64,000 bases of DNA from contig NZ_BBJJ01000004.1 in assembly GCF_000739815.1 (NCBI RefSeq), positions 124,001-188,000 of the forward strand, read 5' to 3'. The first letter of the stretch is position 1; each line of letters opens with the position of its first letter. The notes beneath the pieces are model-generated. The model was not told the DNA's origin. It worked only from the letters and a program-made list of their open reading frames with translations, and did not search any database. This document shows, piece after piece, positions 60,445-64,000 of this stretch. The stretch comes from Paraburkholderia mimosarum LMG 23256 = NBRC 106338 (GTDB taxonomy: Bacteria > Pseudomonadota > Gammaproteobacteria > Burkholderiales > Burkholderiaceae). A program made the translations under genes and the position numbers.

Positions 60445-61310
60445 GCGTTATTGCTCTCGATCGCGGGTGCGCGCACGCCCACGCGGCGCGACACCCACAT
60501 GGCCGCCGTGCGCAGCAGCAGCACGGCCCAGTCGGGGGCGCGCAGCACGGGCCGCGCGCGGAACACATCGTAATCGTTGCGCTCGATGACCTCGAGCATG
60601 CGCAGGCCGCCATGGACCACGCTGCACAGTTCGAGACCGCAGCGCCCCGGCACGCGCAGCGCGAGCGGCGCGCCGCTCACCATCAGCGCCCTGGCGTGCG
60701 CAATCTCATTCGCCATGAGTCCGCGCCAGGCGTCGTCCACGACGCCCGCGGCGATCTGCGGCTCCGTCACGCCGTGGCGCTGCAGGTCGGCGAGCGGCAG
60801 GTAAATGCGGCCGCGTCGCCAGTCTGCACCCACGTCCTGCAAGAAGGTGATGAGTTGCAAGGCCGTGCAGATCGCGTCGGAATCGGCAAGATTTTCGGGC
60901 GTCGCCTCGTGAATCAGGTGCAGCATGAGGCGGCCGACGGGGTTTGCCGAGCGCCGGCAATAATCGAGCAGCCCGGATCGGTCGGCATAGCGCGTGGTGT
61001 CGATATCCTGATCGAACGCCGCGACGAGATCGTAAAACGGCGCCAGCGGCAGGTGGCATTCGCGCACCACGTCCGCAAGCCTGGCGAACAGCATGGGGTG
61101 CACGCCCGCCGGACGGCCTTCGGCAACGGCGTTCAGGCCTTCCCGGAAATCGGCGAGGCGCGCGTGGCGCTCCTCGGGGCTCCAGTCGCCCTCGTCCGCG
61201 ATGTCGTCGAGCGTGCGCGCGACGCGGTAGATCACGCCGACAGGCGCGCGCAGCGCCTTCGGCAGCAATACGCGCGCTACCGGAAAATCGTCGTAGTGGT
61301 CGGGTTGCAT
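60441..61310 (-). CDS. hpnC: Squalene synthase HpnC (hydroxysqualene synthase)
   Basis: This 289-residue trans-isoprenyl synthase has the first Asp-rich motif at D35-E40 ([10 protein letters not shown]) and the second in [17 protein letters not shown]. The N-terminal [18 protein letters not shown] is typical of HpnC rather than HpnD. HpnC converts presqualene diphosphate to hydroxysqualene in the HpnCDE route to squalene. HpnD and HpnE are not in the window and must be elsewhere. The gene is first in a leftward hpnC-hpnB unit, divergent from ispH. Confidence 0.9.
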   Translation of the reverse strand: MQPDHYDDFPVARVLLPKALRAPVGVIYRVARTLDDIADEGDWSPEERHARLADFREGLNAVAEGRPAGVHPMLFARLADVVRECHLPLAPFYDLVAAFDQDIDTTRYADRSGLLDYCRRSANPVGRLMLHLIHEATPENLADSDAICTALQLITFLQDVGADWRRGRIYLPLADLQRHGVTEPQIAAGVVDDAWRGLMANEIAHARALMVSGAPLALRVPGRCGLELCSVVHGGLRMLEVIERNDYDVFRARPVLRAPDWAVLLLRTAAMWVSRRVGVRAPAIESNNA

Positions 61311-61718
61311 CAGGGCGTCCAGAATGGGGTCGTATCCTGCGGCGCCAGCCGGCGGGCCACGGGACGCGTTATTTTAAGGGTTCCCGGCGCATGCTGCACT
61401 GCGCAAGAGCCGCACTCGCGCTCCGTGGTATCGATCGCCACCGCGCCCCGTGGGCTTGCGCGCAGCGTGCGGGGCGCAATGTCGCGGGGCCCTTTTTGGC
61501 GAAGCCTGTCGCCGCGCCTGGGCGGCCGTCGCGCGCACGCTGCACCTGTGAGGGGTCTATACAGCAAAGGAAAGGCGGAGGGGTTAAAATGCGCGTCTGG
61601 TTTTTTCTTCCGTCACCGTTTGACGGATTCTTGCATCTTAATAATTAGACAGCCGCCGGCGATCAGGTCATCTTTACCGATTCGCTCGCCTTTTGCGGCA
61701 GTCGGAGTTCGCCACCTT
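61311..61718. other. Divergent spacer between hpnC and ispH
   Basis: These 408 bases hold no convincing gene. The long open frame reading into ispH from the left is a chance extension. A promoter-like pair for ispH lies near its right end. Confidence 0.5.
61620..61647 (+). promoter_or_regulatory. Candidate ispH-hpnH promoter
   Basis: TTGACG (61620-61625), 16 bases, TAATTA (61642-61647) reads toward ispH, 71 bases before its start, in the most AT-rich part of the spacer. Confidence 0.5.
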
Positions 61719-62663
61719 ATGCGAGTGATCCTTGCCCAACCCCGCGGCTTTTGTGCGGGGGTTGTCCGCGCCATCGAAATCGTCGATCGCGCACTGCAGA
61801 AGCACGGCGCGCCCGTCTATGTGCGCCATGAAATCGTCCACAACCGTCACGTGGTCGAAAACCTGCGCAACAAGGGCGCGCGTTTCGTGGAAGAGCTCGA
61901 CGAAGTGCCGCAAGGCGCCGTGGCGATTTTCAGTGCCCACGGCGTGGCGAAGACCGTGGAACGCGCCGCCGAGGAACGCGACCTCGACGTGCTCGACGCC
62001 ACTTGCCCGCTCGTCACGAAGGTTCACGTGCAGGGCCGCCAGTACGTTGCGGCGGGCCGCACACTGATCCTGATCGGTCACGCCGGTCACCCTGAAGTGG
62101 AAGGCACGATCGGCCAGATTCCCGGCACCGTGCTGCTCGTGCAGAGCGAGGCCGATGTTTCGAAGCTCGATCTGCCGCTCGATGCGCCGCTCGCCTACGT
62201 GACGCAAACCACCCTTTCGGTGGACGACACGCGCGGCATCATCGACGCGCTGCTCGCGCGGTTCACCGACATCGTCGGCCCGGATACGCGCGACATCTGC
62301 TACGCGACGCAGAACCGCCAGGCAGCGGTGCGCGAACTGTCGGATCAGGTGGACGTGCTGCTCGTCGTGGGCGCGACGAACAGTTCGAACTCGAATCGTC
62401 TGCGCGAGATCGGCAGCGAAACGGGTGTGCCGAGCTACCTCGTCGCCGACGGGTCGGAAGTGAAGCCCGAGTGGTTCGCCAATGTGCAAACGGTCGGCAT
62501 CACGGCCGGCGCATCGGCGCCCGAAGAGATGGTGGAGAACGTCATTGACGCGCTGCGCGCGTTGGGGCCTGTCGAGGTGTCGACGATGGCGGGCCGTGAA
62601 GAAAAAGTCGAATTCAAGCTGCCGGCGAAGCTCTTGCAACCGCTCGTCGCGCGCGAAGTTTAA
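61719..62663 (+). CDS. ispH: 4-hydroxy-3-methylbut-2-enyl diphosphate reductase (IspH/LytB)
   Basis: This 314-residue enzyme has the three conserved Fe-S cysteines C12 (PRGFCAG), C96 ([11 protein letters not shown]) and C194 ([10 protein letters not shown]), and the [10 protein letters not shown] substrate loop. It makes IPP and DMAPP from HMBPP in the last step of the MEP pathway, the precursor supply for hopanoids. ATG 61719 has GGAG about 12 bases upstream. hpnH follows after 12 bases, so precursor synthesis and hopanoid tailoring are in one operon. Some Burkholderiaceae carry a second ispH elsewhere; whether this is the only copy is unknown. Confidence 0.96.
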   Translation: MRVILAQPRGFCAGVVRAIEIVDRALQKHGAPVYVRHEIVHNRHVVENLRNKGARFVEELDEVPQGAVAIFSAHGVAKTVERAAEERDLDVLDATCPLVTKVHVQGRQYVAAGRTLILIGHAGHPEVEGTIGQIPGTVLLVQSEADVSKLDLPLDAPLAYVTQTTLSVDDTRGIIDALLARFTDIVGPDTRDICYATQNRQAAVRELSDQVDVLLVVGATNSSNSNRLREIGSETGVPSYLVADGSEVKPEWFANVQTVGITAGASAPEEMVENVIDALRALGPVEVSTMAGREEKVEFKLPAKLLQPLVAREV

Positions 62664-62675
62664 GGAGGACACGTC

Positions 62676-63827
62676 TTGTCTATTCCGCTGCTACAGAAAG
62701 TCCGCGTTGGCTCATACATCTTTCGCCAACATTTCAGCGGCAACAAGCGCTATCCGCTCGCGCTCATGCTCGAGCCGCTGTTCCGCTGCAATCTCGCCTG
62801 CAATGGCTGCGGCAAGATCGACTATCCGGATCCCATCCTGAATCAGCGTCTGTCGCTGGAAGAATGCCTCGAAGCTGTGGACGAATGCGGCGCGCCGGTC
62901 GTTTCCATCGCAGGCGGCGAGCCGCTGCTGCACAAGGAAATGCCGCAGATCGTGAAGGGCATCATGGCGCGCAAGAAGTTCGTGTATCTCTGCACGAACG
63001 CGCTGCTCATGGAAAAGAAGATGGACGACTACGAGCCGAACCCGTATTTCGTCTGGTCGGTGCACCTCGACGGCGACCGCGAAGCGCACGATCACTCGGT
63101 CTCGCAGGAAGGCGTGTACGACAAGGCCGTCGCGGCCATCAAGGAAGCCAAGCGCCGCGGCTTCCGCGTGAACATCAACTGCACACTGTTCAACGACGCC
63201 GTGCCCGAGCGCGTGGCGAAGTTCTTCGACACGGTCGGAGAGATCGGCGTCGACGGCATCACGGTATCGCCGGGCTACGCGTACGAGCGCGCGCCGGACC
63301 AGCAGCACTTCCTGAACCGCGACAAGACCAAGAACCTGTTCCGCGAGATCTTCAAGCGCGGCAACAACGGCAAGAAGTGGTCGTTCAGCCAGTCGAGCCT
63401 GTTCCTCGACTTCCTCGCGGGCAACCAGACCTATCAGTGCACGCCGTGGGGCAACCCGGCACGCACCGTGTTCGGCTGGCAAAAGCCCTGCTACCTGGTC
63501 GGCGAAGGCTACGTGAAGACCTTCAAGGAGCTGATGGAGACGACCGAGTGGGACAAGTACGGTACGGGCAAGTATGAGAAGTGCGCGAACTGCATGGTCC
63601 ACTGCGGCTTCGAAGCCACTGCCGTGCTCGACACCGTCGCCCATCCGCTGAAGGCGCTGAAGGTCGCGGTGAGCGGTCCGAAGACCGAAGGCGCGTTCGT
63701 CAAGGACATCCCGCTCGAAGGTGCGCGTCCGGCTGAATACGTGTTCTCGCGCCACGTCGAGATCAAGCTCGAAGAGATCAAGAACGCGGCCAAGACCAGG
63801 AAGCCGGCTACGGTCGCGGCAAGCTGA
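62676..63827 (+). CDS. hpnH: Adenosyl-hopene transferase HpnH (radical SAM)
   Basis: This 383-residue radical SAM enzyme has the 4Fe-4S motif C38, C42, C45 (FRCNLACNGCGKIDYP) and SIAGGEPLLHKEMPQIV. A C-terminal SPASM-like cysteine region is seen as KCANCMVHCGFEA. HpnH attaches adenosine to diploptene, the first step of extended (C35) hopanoid synthesis. The start is TTG at 62676, supported by a perfect AAGGAGG ribosome binding site; the first in-frame ATG comes 30 residues later and would remove conserved sequence. It follows ispH by 12 bases. Confidence 0.95.
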   Translation: MSIPLLQKVRVGSYIFRQHFSGNKRYPLALMLEPLFRCNLACNGCGKIDYPDPILNQRLSLEECLEAVDECGAPVVSIAGGEPLLHKEMPQIVKGIMARKKFVYLCTNALLMEKKMDDYEPNPYFVWSVHLDGDREAHDHSVSQEGVYDKAVAAIKEAKRRGFRVNINCTLFNDAVPERVAKFFDTVGEIGVDGITVSPGYAYERAPDQQHFLNRDKTKNLFREIFKRGNNGKKWSFSQSSLFLDFLAGNQTYQCTPWGNPARTVFGWQKPCYLVGEGYVKTFKELMETTEWDKYGTGKYEKCANCMVHCGFEATAVLDTVAHPLKALKVAVSGPKTEGAFVKDIPLEGARPAEYVFSRHVEIKLEEIKNAAKTRKPATVAAS

Positions 63828-63857
63828 AGCGGCTTGCGCTGCAAAGCGGACATGCGA

Positions 63858-63899
63858 AAAGGGCGCAACGGTTCTGGCCGTTGCGCCCTTTGTCTTTTT
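63858..63899 (+). terminator. Rho-independent terminator after hpnH
   Basis: A perfect 14-bp stem (AAAGGGCGCAACGG at 63858-63871 with 63878-63891) has a TTCTGG loop and is followed by GTCTTTTT. Confidence 0.92.
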
Positions 63900-63927
63900 C
63901 GGTGAGGCGTCGAGCGGCGCGCGCCGT

Positions 63928-64000
63928 TCAATGCCCCGCCGCCGGCGTCCACCGATACACCACCGCGCTCGCGCCGTTGTAGTTGTCCTTCGTCACCACA
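63928..64000 (-). CDS. 3' end of an unidentified gene
   Basis: The minus strand has an open frame running off the right edge and stopping at TGA (63930-63928). The visible C-terminus reads TKDNYNGASAVVYRWTPAAG and one more residue. That is too short to assign a family. It is convergent with hpnH, with the hpnH terminator between. Confidence 0.5.
   Translation of the reverse strand, partial: VVTKDNYNGASAVVYRWTPAAGH

Noticed and set aside
60612..61718. N-terminal extension of ispH by about 370 codons
   Set aside because: It overlaps hpnC on the other strand and has no domain. IspH homology and length start exactly at 61719.

Overview
This window is GC-rich, densely coded chromosomal DNA that looks like a Burkholderiaceae genome (Burkholderia, Paraburkholderia or Caballeronia type). 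The basis is the gene content: hopanoid genes hpnA, hpnB, hpnC and hpnH with ispH, a DUF3138 outer-membrane protein, DUF2242 and DUF2783 proteins, many LysR, IclR, MocR and Lrp regulators, and a Puu/Spu/Pot polyamine cluster. I see no rRNA, tRNA, CRISPR array, insertion sequence or prophage. Nearly everything reads as ordinary chromosome, apart from one small toxin-antitoxin pair and a few gene remnants.

Layout. 1-3.5 kb: the first 13 codons of ahpF, then ahpC, a LysR regulator divergent from a pirin-type dioxygenase, and a DoxX protein. 3.7-8.5 kb: a FUSC membrane protein, a 42-residue membrane peptide, an N-terminally extended rubredoxin, and a LuxR regulator divergent from a C-N hydrolase and a PuuP-like permease. 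8.7-11.2 kb: a DUF2242 lipoprotein, and a LysE exporter divergent from an Lrp regulator. 11.3-14.1 kb: a three-gene operon encoding a MotA-like protein, a short MotB-like protein and a cytoplasmic protein that joins a cyclic-nucleotide-binding domain, a winged-helix-like segment and FliG-like repeats. This is the most unusual system in the window. 14.4-21 kb: DUF2783, FAD monooxygenase and metallo-beta-lactamase-fold genes divergent from two tandem IclR genes and a cytochrome P450. 21-27.4 kb: a carbohydrate ABC transporter with an RpiR regulator and an SDR dehydrogenase.

27.6-43.2 kb is a large polyamine catabolic and uptake locus. puuC and puuR run leftward. puuD, puuA, an SpuC-type aminotransferase, potFGHI, a DUF3138 porin-like gene and two puuB paralogues run rightward. 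The genes predict uptake of putrescine or a related polyamine, gamma-glutamylation, oxidation, dehydrogenation and hydrolysis to GABA, alongside a direct transamination route. An aldo/keto reductase, a MocR regulator and an acetyltransferase follow.

46.3-48.8 kb: a rubrerythrin, Fe-S protein and DUF3501 operon. 49-55 kb: a secreted nuclease, an NlpD-like lipoprotein flanked by two tiny ORFs, a HAD phosphatase, an Mpo1-like protein and a RarD-like transporter. 55-56.5 kb: egtD (ergothioneine) and an acylphosphatase. 56.7-63.9 kb: the hopanoid genes, split by a RelE/Phd-type toxin-antitoxin pair and an exact 40-bp palindrome. The last 73 bases hold the 3' end of an unidentified gene.

All family assignments come from reading the protein sequences by eye against remembered family features. 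No database search was run.
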